64,000 nt of DNA from Cupriavidus pauculus (lineage in GTDB: Bacteria > Pseudomonadota > Gammaproteobacteria > Burkholderiales > Burkholderiaceae). The notes below the pieces were generated by a model. The model was given only the letters and a program-made list of their open reading frames with translations, did no database searches and was not told the DNA's origin. Positions 34,061-45,882 of this stretch are shown here, in pieces. Position numbers and translations under genes: made by a program. The DNA lies in contig NZ_CP033969.1 of assembly GCF_003854935.1 (NCBI RefSeq), positions 1,116,001 to 1,180,000 of the forward strand, given 5' to 3'. Within the stretch, counting starts at the first letter, position 1. Each line of letters opens with the position of its first letter.

Positions 34061-34912
34061 GTGACCGCTACCGTGCCGAACCCGTCTGGCCAGGGCTTTT
34101 CAGGCCCGAACGTCGTCGAACTCGCGGATGTCGATTTTGCATACGCGGCTGGCGACAAGCCCATCCTGTCCGGCCTTTCCATGCGGTTTCCGCGCGGGAA
34201 GGTGGTGGCCGTCATGGGCGGATCGGGCTGCGGCAAGACCACCGTGATGCGCCTGATCGGCGGCATGGTGCGCCCGCAAAGCGGCCGCATCACGTTCAAT
34301 GGCACCGACATCGACGCGCTGGACCAGACCGGCCTGTACGCGGTGCGCCGCCAGATGGGCATGCTGTTCCAGTTCGGCGCGCTGTTCACCGACCTCTCGG
34401 TGTTCGACAACGTCGCCTTCCCGCTGCGCGAGCACACCGACCTGCCCGAATCGATGATCCGCGACCTGGTGTTGATGAAGCTCAACGCCGTGGGCCTGCG
34501 CGGCGCGCGCGACCTGATGCCGGCGCAGATCTCGGGCGGCATGGCGCGGCGCGTGGCGCTGGCGCGGGCCATTGCGCTGGACCCGGCGCTGCTGATGTAC
34601 GACGAGCCGTTCGCCGGGCTGGACCCGATCTCGCTGGGCCTGACCGCCAACCTGATCCGCGACCTGAACGACGCGCTGGGCGCCAGCACGATCATCGTCT
34701 CCCATGACGTGCAGGAGACGTTTCAGATCGCCGACTACGTCTATTTCATTGCCAACGGCCGGATTGCCGCCGAAGGCGCGCCCGACGCGCTGCGGGCGTC
34801 GAGCGATCCGTTCGTGCACCAGTTCGTCCACGCCAAGGCCGACGGCCCGGTGCCTTTCCACTACGCTGGCCCCTCGCTGGCCGACGATTTCCTGGCCGGA
34901 GGCGCGCGTTGA
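34061..34912 (+). CDS. mlaF: phospholipid ABC transporter ATPase MlaF
   Basis: ATP-binding subunit of the MlaFEDB complex that keeps outer-membrane lipid asymmetry. 283 residues. Walker [12 protein letters not shown], the Q-loop [15 protein letters not shown], a signature segment [19 protein letters not shown] and Walker [16 protein letters not shown] are all intact. Start is GTG 34061. The stop overlaps the mlaE start. Confidence 0.95.
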   Translation: MTATVPNPSGQGFSGPNVVELADVDFAYAAGDKPILSGLSMRFPRGKVVAVMGGSGCGKTTVMRLIGGMVRPQSGRITFNGTDIDALDQTGLYAVRRQMGMLFQFGALFTDLSVFDNVAFPLREHTDLPESMIRDLVLMKLNAVGLRGARDLMPAQISGGMARRVALARAIALDPALLMYDEPFAGLDPISLGLTANLIRDLNDALGASTIIVSHDVQETFQIADYVYFIANGRIAAEGAPDALRASSDPFVHQFVHAKADGPVPFHYAGPSLADDFLAGGAR

Positions 34913-35685
34913 CCGGCTTCTTCACTACCATCGGCGCCGCGGTGCGCCAGTTCGTGGGCGGCATCGGCCGCGCCACGCGCATGTTCCTGGCGCTGCTGGC
35001 CGGGTCGCCGGCGCTGCTGCGGCGGCTGCGGCTGGTGACCGACCAGGTGTTCTTCGTCGGCAACCTGTCGCTGGTGATCATCGCCGTGTCCGGCCTGTTC
35101 GTCGGCTTCGTGCTGGGCCTGCAGGGCTATTACACGCTGAACCGCTATGGGTCCGAGCAGGCGCTGGGCCTGCTGGTGGCGCTGTCGCTGGTGCGCGAGC
35201 TGGGGCCGGTGGTGTCGGCGCTGCTGTTCGCGGGTCGCGCCGGGACGTCGCTGACGGCCGAGATCGGGCTGATGAAGGCCGGCGAGCAGCTGACCGCCAT
35301 GGAGATGATGGCCGTCAACCCGCTGCAGCGCGTCATCGCGCCGCGGTTCTGGGCCGGCGTCATCGCCATGCCGATCCTGGCGGCCATCTTCAGCGCCGTG
35401 GGCATCCTGGGCGGCTACCTGGTGGGCGTGCAGCTCATCGGCGTGGACGCCGGCGCGTTCTGGTCGCAGATGCAGGGCGGCGTGGACGTGCGCGCCGACG
35501 TGCTCAACGGCGTGATCAAGAGCTTCATTTTTGGCATCGCGGTGACGTTCATCGCGCTGTACCAGGGGTTCGAGGCGAACCCGACGCCCGAAGGCGTATC
35601 GCGCGCCACCACGCGGACCGTGGTCATGGCGTCGCTCGCCGTGCTCGGGCTGGATTTCCTGCTGACCGCGCTGATGTTCAGCTGA
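34909..35685 (+). CDS. mlaE: phospholipid ABC transporter permease MlaE
   Basis: Integral membrane subunit of the Mla complex. 258 residues, about five membrane helices, with the family's [20 protein letters not shown] and [17 protein letters not shown] segments. It begins at TTG 34909 overlapping the mlaF TGA; GGAGG at 34898-34902 with 6-nt spacing supports this rare start. Confidence 0.95.
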   Translation: MTGFFTTIGAAVRQFVGGIGRATRMFLALLAGSPALLRRLRLVTDQVFFVGNLSLVIIAVSGLFVGFVLGLQGYYTLNRYGSEQALGLLVALSLVRELGPVVSALLFAGRAGTSLTAEIGLMKAGEQLTAMEMMAVNPLQRVIAPRFWAGVIAMPILAAIFSAVGILGGYLVGVQLIGVDAGAFWSQMQGGVDVRADVLNGVIKSFIFGIAVTFIALYQGFEANPTPEGVSRATTRTVVMASLAVLGLDFLLTALMFS

Positions 35686-35708
35686 CAAGCATTCGACTAG
35701 AGACTCGC

Positions 35709-36290
35709 ATGAAGAAAAATTCGCTCGACTACTGGGTGGGGCTGTTCGTGGTGCTGGGCTTTGCGGCCCTGCTGTTCCTGGCGCTGAAGGCCGGGAACAT
35801 GAGCAGCCTGTCGTTCCAGGAAACCTACACGGTGACCGCGCAGTTCGACAACATCGGCGGGCTCAAGCCGCGCGCGCCGGTCAAGAGCGCCGGCGTGGTG
35901 GTCGGCCGCGTGGCGGCCATCAACTTCGACGACAAGCAGTACCAGGCCACGGTGACGCTGAACCTGGAAAAGCGCTACGAGTTTCCGCGCGACACGTCGG
36001 CCAAGATCCTGACCTCGGGGCTGCTGGGCGAGCAGTACATCGGCTTGGAGGCCGGTGGCGACGACAAGATGCTGGCGCAGGGCGGCAAGATCACGATGAC
36101 GCAGTCGGCCGTGGTGCTGGAAAACCTGATCGGCCAGTTCCTGTACAACAAGGCTGCCGACGCGGGCGCCGGTGGCGGCGGCTCGTCGGCGCCGGCCCCG
36201 GCCGCCGCACCGGCGCCGTCCGCTCCGGACGCGTCGGGCCCGGCCCCGGCAGCACTGCCCGCCGCGCCGGGGATGGGCGGCAGCAAATGA
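35709..36290 (+). CDS. mlaD: Mla substrate-binding protein MlaD (MCE domain)
   Basis: Inner-membrane anchored periplasmic MCE protein that forms a hexameric ring on MlaE and carries phospholipid. 193 residues: one membrane helix (YWVGLFVVLGFAALLFLAL), a single MCE domain (YTVTAQFDNIGGLKPRAPVK, SAGVVVGRV), then a C-terminal tail of about 40 residues made mostly of Ala, Pro, Gly and Ser. The upstream frame overlapping mlaE is rejected. Overlaps mlaA by 4 bp. Confidence 0.95.
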   Translation: MKKNSLDYWVGLFVVLGFAALLFLALKAGNMSSLSFQETYTVTAQFDNIGGLKPRAPVKSAGVVVGRVAAINFDDKQYQATVTLNLEKRYEFPRDTSAKILTSGLLGEQYIGLEAGGDDKMLAQGGKITMTQSAVVLENLIGQFLYNKAADAGAGGGGSSAPAPAAAPAPSAPDASGPAPAALPAAPGMGGSK

Positions 36291-37057
36291 GTACCGTGCA
36301 ACGCCTGACCGCGGCCCTGGCGGCCGCGCTGGCCCTGGCTGGCTGCGCCACGGGCCCCAATGCCAATCCGGCTGACCCGCTGGAGCCGTTCAACCGCGGC
36401 GTGTCGACGTTCAATGACAACGTCGACAAGTACGCGCTGAAGCCGGTGGCGGAGACCTACCAGGACTACATCCCGTCGCCGGTGCGCACGGCGGTGGGCA
36501 ACTTCTTCTCGAATGTCAGCGACGTCTACTCGGCCGCCAACAACCTGCTGCAGGGCAAGCCCTCGCGGGCGGCGGAAGACACGATGCGCGTGGCGATCAA
36601 CAGCGTGCTGGGCATCGGCGGGCTGATCGACATCGCCACGCCGGCCGGCCTGCCCAAGTACAAGGAAGACTTCGGCCAGACCATGGGCGTCTGGGGCGTG
36701 CCCGCCGGCCCGTACCTGGTGCTGCCGCTGTTCGGGCCCAGCAGCGTGCGCGACGCGTCGGGCATGGTCGTGGACCGCTTCATGGACCCGACCAGCTATA
36801 TTTCCCCGTGGTACGCCCGCCTGTCGGTGTCGACGGTGCGCGTGGTGGACGGCCGGGCCCAGTTGCTGGGCGCCACGAGCCTGATCGAGGCCGCCGCGCT
36901 GGACAAGTACGCCTTCCTGCGCGATGCGTACATGCAGCGCCGCCAGTATCTGATCCACGACGGCAGTCCGCCGTCGCAGGATGACGAGAACCAGCCGGCG
37001 CCGGCCACGCCCGCGCCCGAGGGTGGCGACGCGGCGGCCGGCAAGACCACCGGCTGA
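36287..37057 (+). CDS. mlaA: outer-membrane lipoprotein MlaA (VacJ)
   Basis: Outer-membrane lipoprotein that removes misplaced phospholipid from the outer leaflet. 256 residues with lipobox LAGCATG and the family segments DPLEPFNRGVSTFNDNVDKY, TWGVWGVPAGPY-type GVWGVPAGPYLVLPLFGPSS and RDASGMVVDRF. In enterics mlaA is elsewhere on the chromosome; here it sits inside the mla operon between mlaD and mlaC, a common betaproteobacterial order. The C-terminal 30 residues are low complexity. Confidence 0.95.
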   Translation: MSTVQRLTAALAAALALAGCATGPNANPADPLEPFNRGVSTFNDNVDKYALKPVAETYQDYIPSPVRTAVGNFFSNVSDVYSAANNLLQGKPSRAAEDTMRVAINSVLGIGGLIDIATPAGLPKYKEDFGQTMGVWGVPAGPYLVLPLFGPSSVRDASGMVVDRFMDPTSYISPWYARLSVSTVRVVDGRAQLLGATSLIEAAALDKYAFLRDAYMQRRQYLIHDGSPPSQDDENQPAPATPAPEGGDAAAGKTTG

Positions 37058-37242
37058 ACGCCGGCCAGCCCGGGCCGGGCAAGGGTTTGCGGCGGCTGTG
37101 AGCGCGCTGTGAGCCCTGAAACAAAGTGTTTGAAAGTAGCGTCCGCGCCATATGCATGTCGCATGCTGGGCCGGGGGCTGTGTTTCAATGATCCCCGATG
37201 GCGGCGCACCCCCAGCGCCCTGTCTAGAAAGGAAAAACTCAC

Positions 37243-37869
37243 ATGATCAAGCGATTGCTGCTCCCGTTCCTGACTGTCGTGGCCTTTGCCGGCGCTGGCG
37301 CCGCCCAGGCCCAGACCGATGCCGCCACGCCCGACGGCCTGGTCAAGTCCGTCGTGACCGACGTGATGTCGACCGTGCAGGGCGACAAGGACATGCAGGC
37401 CGGCAATATCGGCAAGATCACCCAGCTCGTCGAGCAGAAGATCCTGCCGCATGCCAACTTCACCCGCACCACGCAGATCGCCATGGGCCGCAACTGGTCC
37501 AAGGCCACGCCGGAACAGCAGAAGGCGATCACCGACGAGTTCAAGACGCTGCTGATCCGCACGTACGCCGGCGCCATTGCCCAGATCCGCGACCAGAAGG
37601 TGCAGTTCCGCCCGTACCGCGGTGCGGCTGACGATACCGACGCCACGATCCGCACGCAGGTCATCAACAAGGGCGAGCCGATCCAGATGGATTACCGCCT
37701 GGAGAAGACCGCCGACGGCTGGAAGGTGTACGACATCAACGTGCTGGGCGCCTGGCTGACCGAAGCCTACAAGGGCAGCTTCAACACGATCGCCAACCAG
37801 CAGGGCGTGGATGGCGTGATCAAGACGCTGCAGGACCGCAACCGCCAGCTGGCCAACGCCAAGAGCTGA
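37243..37869 (+). CDS. mlaC: periplasmic phospholipid shuttle protein MlaC
   Basis: Soluble periplasmic carrier moving phospholipid between MlaA and MlaD. 208 residues: Sec signal peptide ending AAQAQ, then the MlaC fold with MGRNWSKATPEQQKAITDEF and YRLEKTADGWKVYDINVLG. Preceded by AGAAAGGA and a 185-bp gap after mlaA. Confidence 0.95.
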   Translation: MIKRLLLPFLTVVAFAGAGAAQAQTDAATPDGLVKSVVTDVMSTVQGDKDMQAGNIGKITQLVEQKILPHANFTRTTQIAMGRNWSKATPEQQKAITDEFKTLLIRTYAGAIAQIRDQKVQFRPYRGAADDTDATIRTQVINKGEPIQMDYRLEKTADGWKVYDINVLGAWLTEAYKGSFNTIANQQGVDGVIKTLQDRNRQLANAKS

Positions 37870-37922
37870 CCGGCGCGGCCGGCCGGGTCGCTGCGCCGCA
37901 ACACGGCGCGGCCGATTCTGGC

Positions 37923-37958
37923 TACAATGGCCGCTCGCTCCCGCCTCCGGGCGGGAGC
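37923..37958 (+). promoter_or_regulatory. TACAAT box and perfect hairpin before mlaB
   Basis: TACAAT at 37923-37928 is followed by a perfect 9-bp hairpin, GCTCCCGCC with GGCGGGAGC (37937-37958, loop TCCG) and then TTCCGTTT. The stem either ends an mlaC transcript or forms a 5' stem of a transcript starting near 37935. It also argues against translating the longer mlaB frame from 37927. Confidence 0.4.
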
Positions 37959-37998
37959 TTCCGTTTCCAACCGGCTTTCTCCACTTCCATCGCGCCCC

Positions 37999-38298
37999 AT
38001 GCCTTCCCTTGGCACCTCGCTGACCAACCGCAACGCCGCCGCCGTGCTGCGTGACGGGCTGTCGCGCGTGCATCAGGGGGACGTGGCGGTCGACTGCAGC
38101 GCGCTGATCCAGCTGGACTCGTCGGCCGTTGCCGTGCTGCTGGCCTGGCAGCGGGCCGCCGCCCAGCACGGGCAGTCCCTGGCGATCGGCGGCGCCTCGC
38201 CGCAACTGCGGTCGCTGGCCAGCCTGTACGGCGTCGACGGCCTGCTTGGCCTGGCCGCCCCGGCCGCCCACCCGGAACACCACCACCACCGACATTGA
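37999..38298 (+). CDS. mlaB: STAS-domain protein MlaB
   Basis: Cytoplasmic STAS protein that binds and stabilises MlaF. 99 residues. The STAS signature is the segment DVAVDCSALIQLDSSAVAVLLAW, with the conserved Asp-Ser-Ser at the helix start (shown here only as the LDSSAVAVLLAW part of the motif). The start is uncertain: ATG 37999 gives a slightly short domain, ATG 37927 would translate through a perfect hairpin. The C-terminus is His-rich (PEHHHHRH), unusual for the family. Confidence 0.8.
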   Translation: MPSLGTSLTNRNAAAVLRDGLSRVHQGDVAVDCSALIQLDSSAVAVLLAWQRAAAQHGQSLAIGGASPQLRSLASLYGVDGLLGLAAPAAHPEHHHHRH

Positions 38299-38409
38299 AC
38301 CGGCATCCGTTGCCGTGCGCGTGTTGCTGCGTACGGTCATGCGATGCCACGGCGTCGGGCCGCGGGCCTGGCGTCGCGCCGGGCAGAGCGGGGAAACCCC
38401 CGCATCCCC

Positions 38410-38415
38410 TATAAT
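38410..38415 (+). promoter_or_regulatory. TATAAT element upstream of the ABC-2 exporter genes
   Basis: A perfect TATAAT lies 135 bp upstream of the ABC ATPase start in the 252-bp gap after mlaB. It suggests that the exporter pair is transcribed separately from mla. No clear -35 is visible. Confidence 0.3.
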
Positions 38416-38550
38416 TCCGGGTTGTTCGCCCCCAAGTCGCCCCCAAGTCCCTGACACGTTCCCCAGGTGCTGCGCGGCTAACCTCAGGGGCGCTCCCCCC
38501 AACTCCAGGAGTGGCTGGCCAGACGCCGGCCGCATCCAAGACATTCGGCC

Positions 38551-39497
<947 letters not shown>

Positions 39498-39501
<4 letters not shown>

Positions 39502-40328
39502 AGAATCCGGCCGATATCAAGGTGAACGAGCAGCACGACGCCCAGCGCATCGCGGCGATGGCCGTGGGGGGCTTTGTCGGCTTTCGCACGCTGCTGTACA
39601 AGGAAGTGTTGCGCTTCTGGAAGGTGGCCTTCCAGACCGTGGCGGCGCCGGTGCTGACCGCCGTGCTGTACCTGCTGATCTTCGGGCACGTGCTGGAAGA
39701 CCGCGTGCGCGTCTACGACCAGATCAGCTACACCGCGTTCCTGGTGCCGGGGCTGGTGATGATGAGCGTGCTGCAGAACGCGTTCGCCAACAGCTCGTCG
39801 TCGCTGATCCAGTCCAAGATCACCGGCAACCTGGTGTTCATCCTGCTGCCGCCGCTGTCGCACTGGGAAATGTTTGGCGCCTACGTGGTGGCGTCGATCA
39901 TCCGCGGGCTCTGCGTGGGCCTGGGCGTGCTGCTGGTGACGGCGTGGTTTGCACACCTGCATTTCGCGCATCCGCTCTGGATCCTGGTCTTCGGGCTGGC
40001 CGGCGCGGGCATCCTGGGGACGCTGGGCCTGATCGCCGGCATCTGGGCCGAGAAGTTCGACCAGCTCGCAGCGTTTCAGAATTTTCTGATCATGCCGGCG
40101 ACGTTCCTGTCCGGCGTGTTCTATTCGATCCACTCCTTGCCGCCGTTCTGGCAGGCCGTGTCGCATGCCAACCCGTTCTTCTACATGATCGACGGTTTCC
40201 GCTTTGGCTTCTTCGGCGTGTCCGACGTGCCGCCGCTGCAGAGCCTGGCCGTGGTGGTCGTGGCGTTCGCGGTGCTGGCCACGCTGGCGATGCGCCTGCT
40301 GCGCAAGGGTTACAAGCTGCGGCACTGA
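39498..40328 (+). CDS. ABC-2 type transporter permease (YadH-like)
   Basis: 276 residues, about six membrane helices in the ABC-2 arrangement, with the family's terminal region FLSGVFYSIHSLPPFWQAVS and NPFFYMIDGFRFGFFG. Partner of the ATPase immediately upstream. ATG 39498 is used; the frame is open further upstream across the ATPase gene but that part is only a shadow. Confidence 0.93.
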
Positions 40329-40362
40329 CCGGCCGCAAACCACCGTATTCACAGAGACAGAC

Positions 40363-40611
40363 ATGCTGCCTACTCCGGAACAAGTCAGGGATTACATTGC
40401 CCAAGGGTTGCCCTGCGACCATCTGCAAGTGGAAGGCGACGGCCAGCACTTCTTCGCCACCATCGTGAGCGGGGAATTCGAGGGCAAGCGCCTGATCCAG
40501 CGGCACCAGCGCGTCTACGCGGCGCTGGGCGACCGCATGCGCGCCGAGATCCATGCGCTGTCGATGAAGACGCTGACGCCGGCCGAATGGCAGGCCGAGG
40601 CCGGCAAGTAA
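40363..40611 (+). CDS. BolA-family protein (IbaG/YrbA-like)
   Basis: 82 residues. BolA/IbaG proteins bind monothiol glutaredoxins and Fe-S clusters. The helix-turn region with the conserved histidine appears in [18 protein letters not shown], and [13 protein letters not shown] is the usual C-terminal segment. It lies directly upstream of murA, as ibaG does in many proteobacteria, which supports the IbaG rather than BolA subgroup. Confidence 0.9.
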   Translation: MLPTPEQVRDYIAQGLPCDHLQVEGDGQHFFATIVSGEFEGKRLIQRHQRVYAALGDRMRAEIHALSMKTLTPAEWQAEAGK

Positions 40612-40673
40612 GCCGCGCCATCCGAAACATTCCCCGACCGGGCGCGTGCCCGGCCGGACGACCAGACAGAACA

Positions 40674-41924
40674 ATGGACAAATTCCAGATCCAGGGCAAC
40701 GGGCCGCTCAAGGGCGAGGTCCGCGTGTCGGGCGCCAAGAACGCCGCGCTGCCGATCCTGTGCGCCGGCCTGCTGACGGCCGACACCGTGAAGCTGGCCA
40801 ACGTGCCCGACCTGCAGGACACGCGCACGATGCTCAAGCTGCTGCGCCAGATGGGCATGCAGGCCGACATGGTGGACGGCGTGGCCACGCTGAACGGCGC
40901 CGACATCAATTCGCCCGAGGCGTCGTACGACTTGGTGAAGACCATGCGGGCGTCGATTCTCGTGCTGGGGCCGCTGGTGGCCCGCTTTGGCGAGGCGCGC
41001 GTGTCGCTGCCCGGCGGCTGCGGCATTGGCGCGCGGCCGGTGGACCAGCACATCAAGGGCCTGCAGGCCATGGGCGCCGAGATCACGATCGAGCACGGCT
41101 TCATCCACGCCCGCGCCAGCCGCCTCAAGGGCGCCCGCGTGGTGACGGACATGATCACCGTGACCGGCACCGAGAACCTGCTGATGGCCGCCACGCTGGC
41201 CGACGGCGAGACCATCCTGGAGAACGCCGCGCGCGAGCCCGAGGTGACCGACCTGGCCGAGCTGCTGGTCAAGATGGGCGCCCGGATCGACGGCATCGGC
41301 ACCGACCGCCTGATCGTGCAGGGCGTGGACAAGCTCCACGGCGCCAAGCACCGCGTGGTGGCCGACCGCATCGAGGCCGGCACGTTCCTGTGCGCGGCCG
41401 CCGCCACGCTGGGCGAGATCGTGGTGCGCGACGTGCCGCCGCTGATCCTGGACGCGGTGCTGCTCAAGCTGCGCGAGACCGGCGCCACGATCGAGACCGG
41501 CGACGACTGGATCCGCCTGGCGATGAAGCAGCGCCCGCAGGCCGTGAGCTTCCGGACGTCCGAGTACCCCGCCTTCCCGACCGACATGCAGGCCCAGTTC
41601 ATGGCGCTGAACGCCGTGGCCGAGGGCACCGCGCGCATCACCGAGACGATCTTCGAGAACCGCTTCATGCACGTGCAGGAGCTGAACCGGCTGGGCGCCA
41701 ACATCACGGCCGAGGGCAACACCGCCGTGGTGACCGGCGTGCCGCGGCTGTCGGGCGCCAGCGTGATGGCCACCGACCTGCGCGCGTCGGCCAGCCTGGT
41801 GATTGCCGGACTGGTGGCGGACGGCGAGACCACGATCGACCGGATCTACCACCTGGACCGTGGCTACGACCGCATGGAAAACAAGCTGTCGGCCGTCGGC
41901 GCCAGGATCCGCCGCATCGGCTGA
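40674..41924 (+). CDS. murA: UDP-N-acetylglucosamine 1-carboxyvinyltransferase
   Basis: First committed step of peptidoglycan synthesis, transferring enolpyruvate from PEP to UDP-GlcNAc. 416 residues. The catalytic, fosfomycin-sensitive cysteine is Cys116 in [15 protein letters not shown]; the N-terminal KNAALPIL lysine and asparagine are present. Sits between the IbaG-like gene and hisG, a conserved order. Confidence 0.97.
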   Translation: MDKFQIQGNGPLKGEVRVSGAKNAALPILCAGLLTADTVKLANVPDLQDTRTMLKLLRQMGMQADMVDGVATLNGADINSPEASYDLVKTMRASILVLGPLVARFGEARVSLPGGCGIGARPVDQHIKGLQAMGAEITIEHGFIHARASRLKGARVVTDMITVTGTENLLMAATLADGETILENAAREPEVTDLAELLVKMGARIDGIGTDRLIVQGVDKLHGAKHRVVADRIEAGTFLCAAAATLGEIVVRDVPPLILDAVLLKLRETGATIETGDDWIRLAMKQRPQAVSFRTSEYPAFPTDMQAQFMALNAVAEGTARITETIFENRFMHVQELNRLGANITAEGNTAVVTGVPRLSGASVMATDLRASASLVIAGLVADGETTIDRIYHLDRGYDRMENKLSAVGARIRRIG

Positions 41925-41972
41925 GCCCGCTCACGCACGACCCGCCGCCCCCGAACACCGCCTGAAGAATCT

Positions 41973-42647
41973 ATGAGCCCCGCTTTCAATGCCTCGCCCA
42001 ACCAGCTCACGCTGGCGCTGTCCAAGGGCCGCATCTTTACCGAAACGCTGCCGCTGCTGGCGGCGGCCGGCATCGAGGTGACCGAAGACCCGGACACCTC
42101 GCGCAAGCTGATCCTGCCCACGTCGGACCCGGCGGTGCGCGTGATCATCGTGCGCGCGTCGGACGTGCCGACGTACGTGCAGTACGGCGCGGCCGACTTC
42201 GGGGTGGCCGGCAAAGACGTGCTGATGGAGCACGGCATGACCGGCCTGTACGCGCCGATCGACCTGAACATCGCGCGCTGCCGCATGTCGGTGGCGGTGC
42301 CGGCCGGCTTTGACTACGCCAACGCGGTGCGCCAGGGCGCGCGGCTGGCCGTGGCCACCAAGTACGTGCAGACCGCGCGCGAGCACTTTGCCAAGAAGGG
42401 CGTGCACGTGGACCTGATCAAGCTGTACGGATCGATGGAGCTGGGGCCGCTCGTGGGGCTGTCGGACGCCATCGTCGACCTGGTCAGCACCGGCGGCACG
42501 CTGCGCGCGAACAACCTCGTGGAAGTGGAGGAGATCGTGCAGATCTCGTCGCGGCTGGTGGTCAACCAGGCCGCACTGAAACTCAAGCGGGAGCGGCTGG
42601 CGCCGATCCTGGACGCATTCGAACGGGCCTCGGCGGCGCTCGCCTGA
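41973..42647 (+). CDS. hisG: ATP phosphoribosyltransferase, short form
   Basis: First step of histidine synthesis, joining ATP and PRPP. 224 residues, the short HisG(S) form that lacks the C-terminal regulatory domain and needs the HisRS-like HisZ for activity. Recognisable segments are [16 protein letters not shown], the PRPP loop [13 protein letters not shown] and [17 protein letters not shown]. No hisZ is present in this window. Confidence 0.96.
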   Translation: MSPAFNASPNQLTLALSKGRIFTETLPLLAAAGIEVTEDPDTSRKLILPTSDPAVRVIIVRASDVPTYVQYGAADFGVAGKDVLMEHGMTGLYAPIDLNIARCRMSVAVPAGFDYANAVRQGARLAVATKYVQTAREHFAKKGVHVDLIKLYGSMELGPLVGLSDAIVDLVSTGGTLRANNLVEVEEIVQISSRLVVNQAALKLKRERLAPILDAFERASAALA

Positions 42648-42707
42648 GGCAGCGACAACCGGAATGACCGGGACGCCCGCAAGGGGGTCCGCAAGGAAAA
42701 AGCAGTC

Positions 42708-44042
42708 ATGAACGAAACGGATATGGAAAACCTGTCGATCCGTCGGCTCGACTCGACCGAGCCCGGTTTTGCCGGGGCGCTGCGCCAGGTGCTGGCCTTC
42801 GAGGCCGCCGAGGACGAGGCCATCGACCGCGCCGCGGCCGATATCCTGGCCGACGTGCGCCGCCGTGGCGACGAGGCCGTGCTGGAGTACACGCGCCGGT
42901 TCGACCGCGTGGAAGCCGCGTCGATGGGCGCGCTGGAACTGTCGCAGTCGCAGCTGGAAGCCGCGCTGGAAGACCTGGAGCCCAAGCGCCGCGCCGCGCT
43001 GGAGGCCGCCGCGGCCCGCGTGCGCGCCTATCACGAGAAGCAGAAGATCGAGTGCGGCAGCCATAGCTGGGAATACACCGAAGCCGACGGCACGATGCTG
43101 GGCCAGAAGGTGACCCCGCTGGACCGCGTGGGCCTGTACGTGCCCGGCGGCAAGGCGGCCTATCCGTCGTCGGTGCTGATGAACGCGATCCCGGCCCGCG
43201 TGGCCGGCGTCAAGGAAGTCATCATGGTCGTGCCCACGCCGGGTGGCGTGCGCAACGAGCTGGTGCTGGCCGCCGCGCAGATCGCCGGCGTGGACCGCGT
43301 GTTCACGATCGGCGGGGCACAGGCCGTGGGCGCGCTGGCCTTCGGCACGGCCACGCTGCCGCAGGTGGACAAGATCGTCGGTCCGGGCAATGCCTACGTG
43401 GCGGCGGCCAAGCGCCGCGTGTTCGGCACGGTGGGCATCGACATGATCGCCGGGCCGTCCGAGATCCTGGTGATCTGCGACGGCACGACCGAACCCGACT
43501 GGGTGGCCATGGACCTGTTCTCGCAGGCCGAGCACGACGAACTGGCGCAGTCGATCCTGCTGTGCCCGGACGACGCCTACCTGCGGCGCGTGGAGGAAAG
43601 CATCCAGCGGCTGCTGCCGACGATGCCGCGCCGCGACGTCATCGCCGCGTCGCTGGCGGGGCGGGGCGCGCTGGTCAAGGTGCGCGACATGGAGGAAGCG
43701 TGCGAGATCGCCAACGCGATCGCGCCCGAGCATCTGGAGATTTCGGCCGAGAATCCGCGCCAGTGGAGCGAGAAGATCCGCCACGCGGGCGCGATCTTCC
43801 TGGGCCGCTACACCAGCGAGTCGCTGGGCGACTACTGTGCGGGGCCCAACCACGTGCTGCCTACCTCGCGCACCGCGCGCTTCTCGTCGCCGCTGGGCGT
43901 GTACGACTTCCAGAAGCGTTCGAGCCTGATCGAGGTCAGCGAGGGCGGCGCCCAGATGCTGGGGCAGATTGCCGCCGAACTGGCCTACGGCGAAGGGCTG
44001 CAGGCCCACGCCCGCAGCGCCGAGTACCGTTTCAAGCGTTAA
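42708..44042 (+). CDS. hisD: histidinol dehydrogenase
   Basis: Zinc enzyme making the last two oxidations, histidinol to histidine. 444 residues. The Zn/active-site region [15 protein letters not shown] and the NAD-binding [12 protein letters not shown] and AGPSEILVI segments are clear. Preceded by AGGAAAAAGC; 60 bp after hisG. Confidence 0.97.
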   Translation: MNETDMENLSIRRLDSTEPGFAGALRQVLAFEAAEDEAIDRAAADILADVRRRGDEAVLEYTRRFDRVEAASMGALELSQSQLEAALEDLEPKRRAALEAAAARVRAYHEKQKIECGSHSWEYTEADGTMLGQKVTPLDRVGLYVPGGKAAYPSSVLMNAIPARVAGVKEVIMVVPTPGGVRNELVLAAAQIAGVDRVFTIGGAQAVGALAFGTATLPQVDKIVGPGNAYVAAAKRRVFGTVGIDMIAGPSEILVICDGTTEPDWVAMDLFSQAEHDELAQSILLCPDDAYLRRVEESIQRLLPTMPRRDVIAASLAGRGALVKVRDMEEACEIANAIAPEHLEISAENPRQWSEKIRHAGAIFLGRYTSESLGDYCAGPNHVLPTSRTARFSSPLGVYDFQKRSSLIEVSEGGAQMLGQIAAELAYGEGLQAHARSAEYRFKR

Positions 44043-44075
44043 GCCACTTTTCCAAGCCAGACCCACAGGACCATC

Positions 44076-45176
44076 ATGGCAGCCGTAGATCCATCCCTGA
44101 TCGAACACATCATCCGTGACGACGTGCGCGCCATGGGCGCCTATCACGTGGCCGATTCGCACGGACTGGTGAAGCTCGATGCGATGGAGAACCCGTACCG
44201 GCTGCCGCCCGCGCTGCGCGCGGAACTGGCCGCGCGGCTGGGCGAGGTGGCGCTGAACCGCTACCCGGTGCCGAGCAGCGAGGCGCTGCGCGCGCAACTG
44301 AAGCGCGTGATGCAGGTGCCGGCCGGCATGGACGTCATGCTGGGCAATGGTTCGGACGAACTGATCAGCATCCTTTCGCTGGCCGCGTCGCGCCCCGGCG
44401 CCAAGGTGATGGCCCCGGTGCCGGGTTTCGTCATGTACGCGATGTCGGCCCAGTTTGCCGGCCTGGACTTTGTCGGCGTGCCGCTGCGCGCCGATTTCAC
44501 GCTGGACCGCGCGGCGATGCTGGCGGCGATGGCCGAGCACAAGCCGGCCATCATCTACCTGGCCTACCCGAACAACCCGACCGGCAACCTGTTCGATGCC
44601 GCGGACATGGAGGCCATCGTCCGGGCGGCGCAGGGCCCGGTGTGCCAGAGCCTGGTGGTCGTCGACGAGGCTTACCAGCCGTTCGCGCAGGAAAGCTGGA
44701 TGGCGCGGCTGACCGAGTTCGGCAACCTTCTGGTCATGCGCACGGTGTCCAAACTTGGCCTGGCCGGCATCCGGCTGGGCTACATGGCCGGGTCGCCCGA
44801 CTGGCTGGCGCAGCTGGACAAGGTGCGGCCGCCGTACAACGTCAACGTGCTGACCGAGGCCACGGCGCTGTTCGCGCTGGAACACGTGGCGGTGCTGGAC
44901 GAGCAGGCCGCGCAGCTGCGCGCCGAGCGCGCCCGGCTGGCCGACGCCATGGCGGCACTGCCCGGCGTGACGGTGTTCCCGAGCGCGGCCAACTTCCTCC
45001 TGGTGCGCGTGCCGGATGCGGCACAGACGTTCGATCGGGTGCTGGCGCGGAAGGTATTGATCAAGAACGTGAGTAGAATGCACGCATTGCTGGCCAACTG
45101 TCTGCGCGTGACGGTCAGCACGCCCGAAGAAAACGCGCAGTTTCTTGAGGCGTTTGCCGCCTCATTGCAGGATTAA
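44076..45176 (+). CDS. hisC: histidinol-phosphate aminotransferase
   Basis: PLP-dependent fold-I transaminase of histidine synthesis. 366 residues. The substrate-binding [11 protein letters not shown] and the PLP lysine in [16 protein letters not shown] are visible. It lies 33 bp after hisD and 7 bp before hisB. Confidence 0.95.
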   Translation: MAAVDPSLIEHIIRDDVRAMGAYHVADSHGLVKLDAMENPYRLPPALRAELAARLGEVALNRYPVPSSEALRAQLKRVMQVPAGMDVMLGNGSDELISILSLAASRPGAKVMAPVPGFVMYAMSAQFAGLDFVGVPLRADFTLDRAAMLAAMAEHKPAIIYLAYPNNPTGNLFDAADMEAIVRAAQGPVCQSLVVVDEAYQPFAQESWMARLTEFGNLLVMRTVSKLGLAGIRLGYMAGSPDWLAQLDKVRPPYNVNVLTEATALFALEHVAVLDEQAAQLRAERARLADAMAALPGVTVFPSAANFLLVRVPDAAQTFDRVLARKVLIKNVSRMHALLANCLRVTVSTPEENAQFLEAFAASLQD

Positions 45177-45183
45177 CCCCACC

Positions 45184-45771
45184 ATGCGTGTTGCAGAGGT
45201 CACCCGCAATACCTCGGAAACGCAGATCCGCGTTTCGCTGAACCTTGATGGCACCGGCCGCCAGAAGCTGGCCTCCGGCGTGCCGTTCCTCGACCACATG
45301 CTGGACCAGATCGCCCGCCACGGCATGTTCGACCTCGAGGTCGAGGCCACGGGCGACACCCATATCGACGACCACCACACGGTGGAGGATGTCGGCATCA
45401 CGCTCGGCCAGGCCGTGGCGCGCGCCATCGGCGACAAGAAGGGCATCACCCGCTACGGCCACAGCTACGTGCCGCTGGACGAATGCCTGTCGCGCGTGGT
45501 GATCGATTTCTCGGGCCGTCCGGGCCTGGAATTCCACGTGCCGTTCACGCGCGCCCGGGTGGGCACCTTCGACGTCGACCTGACGATCGAGTTCTTCCGC
45601 GGTTTCGTCAACCACGCCGGCGTGACGCTCCATATCGACAACCTGCGTGGCATCAATGCCCACCATCAATGCGAAACGGTGTTCAAGGCCTTTGGCCGGG
45701 CACTGCGCATGGCGGTGGAGCTGGATGCGCGCGCGGCCAACCAGATTCCATCGACCAAGGGATCGCTCTGA
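45184..45771 (+). CDS. hisB: imidazoleglycerol-phosphate dehydratase
   Basis: Manganese enzyme dehydrating IGP to imidazole acetol phosphate. 195 residues, the monofunctional form without the HAD phosphatase domain of enterics, so histidinol-phosphate phosphatase must come from another gene. Mn ligands sit in the paired motifs [11 protein letters not shown] and [15 protein letters not shown]. The start MRVAEVTRN is used; an earlier frame overlaps hisC. Confidence 0.97.
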   Translation: MRVAEVTRNTSETQIRVSLNLDGTGRQKLASGVPFLDHMLDQIARHGMFDLEVEATGDTHIDDHHTVEDVGITLGQAVARAIGDKKGITRYGHSYVPLDECLSRVVIDFSGRPGLEFHVPFTRARVGTFDVDLTIEFFRGFVNHAGVTLHIDNLRGINAHHQCETVFKAFGRALRMAVELDARAANQIPSTKGSL

Positions 45772-45882
45772 CCCATACTCGAGCCGGTCTGACGGCGACC
45801 TGAACCCCGACCTGGCCACCTGTATGGCAGGCGCGCCGGCGGCTTGCGGCGGCGCCGGCCGCCCCGGACAATCCCGCACCCG

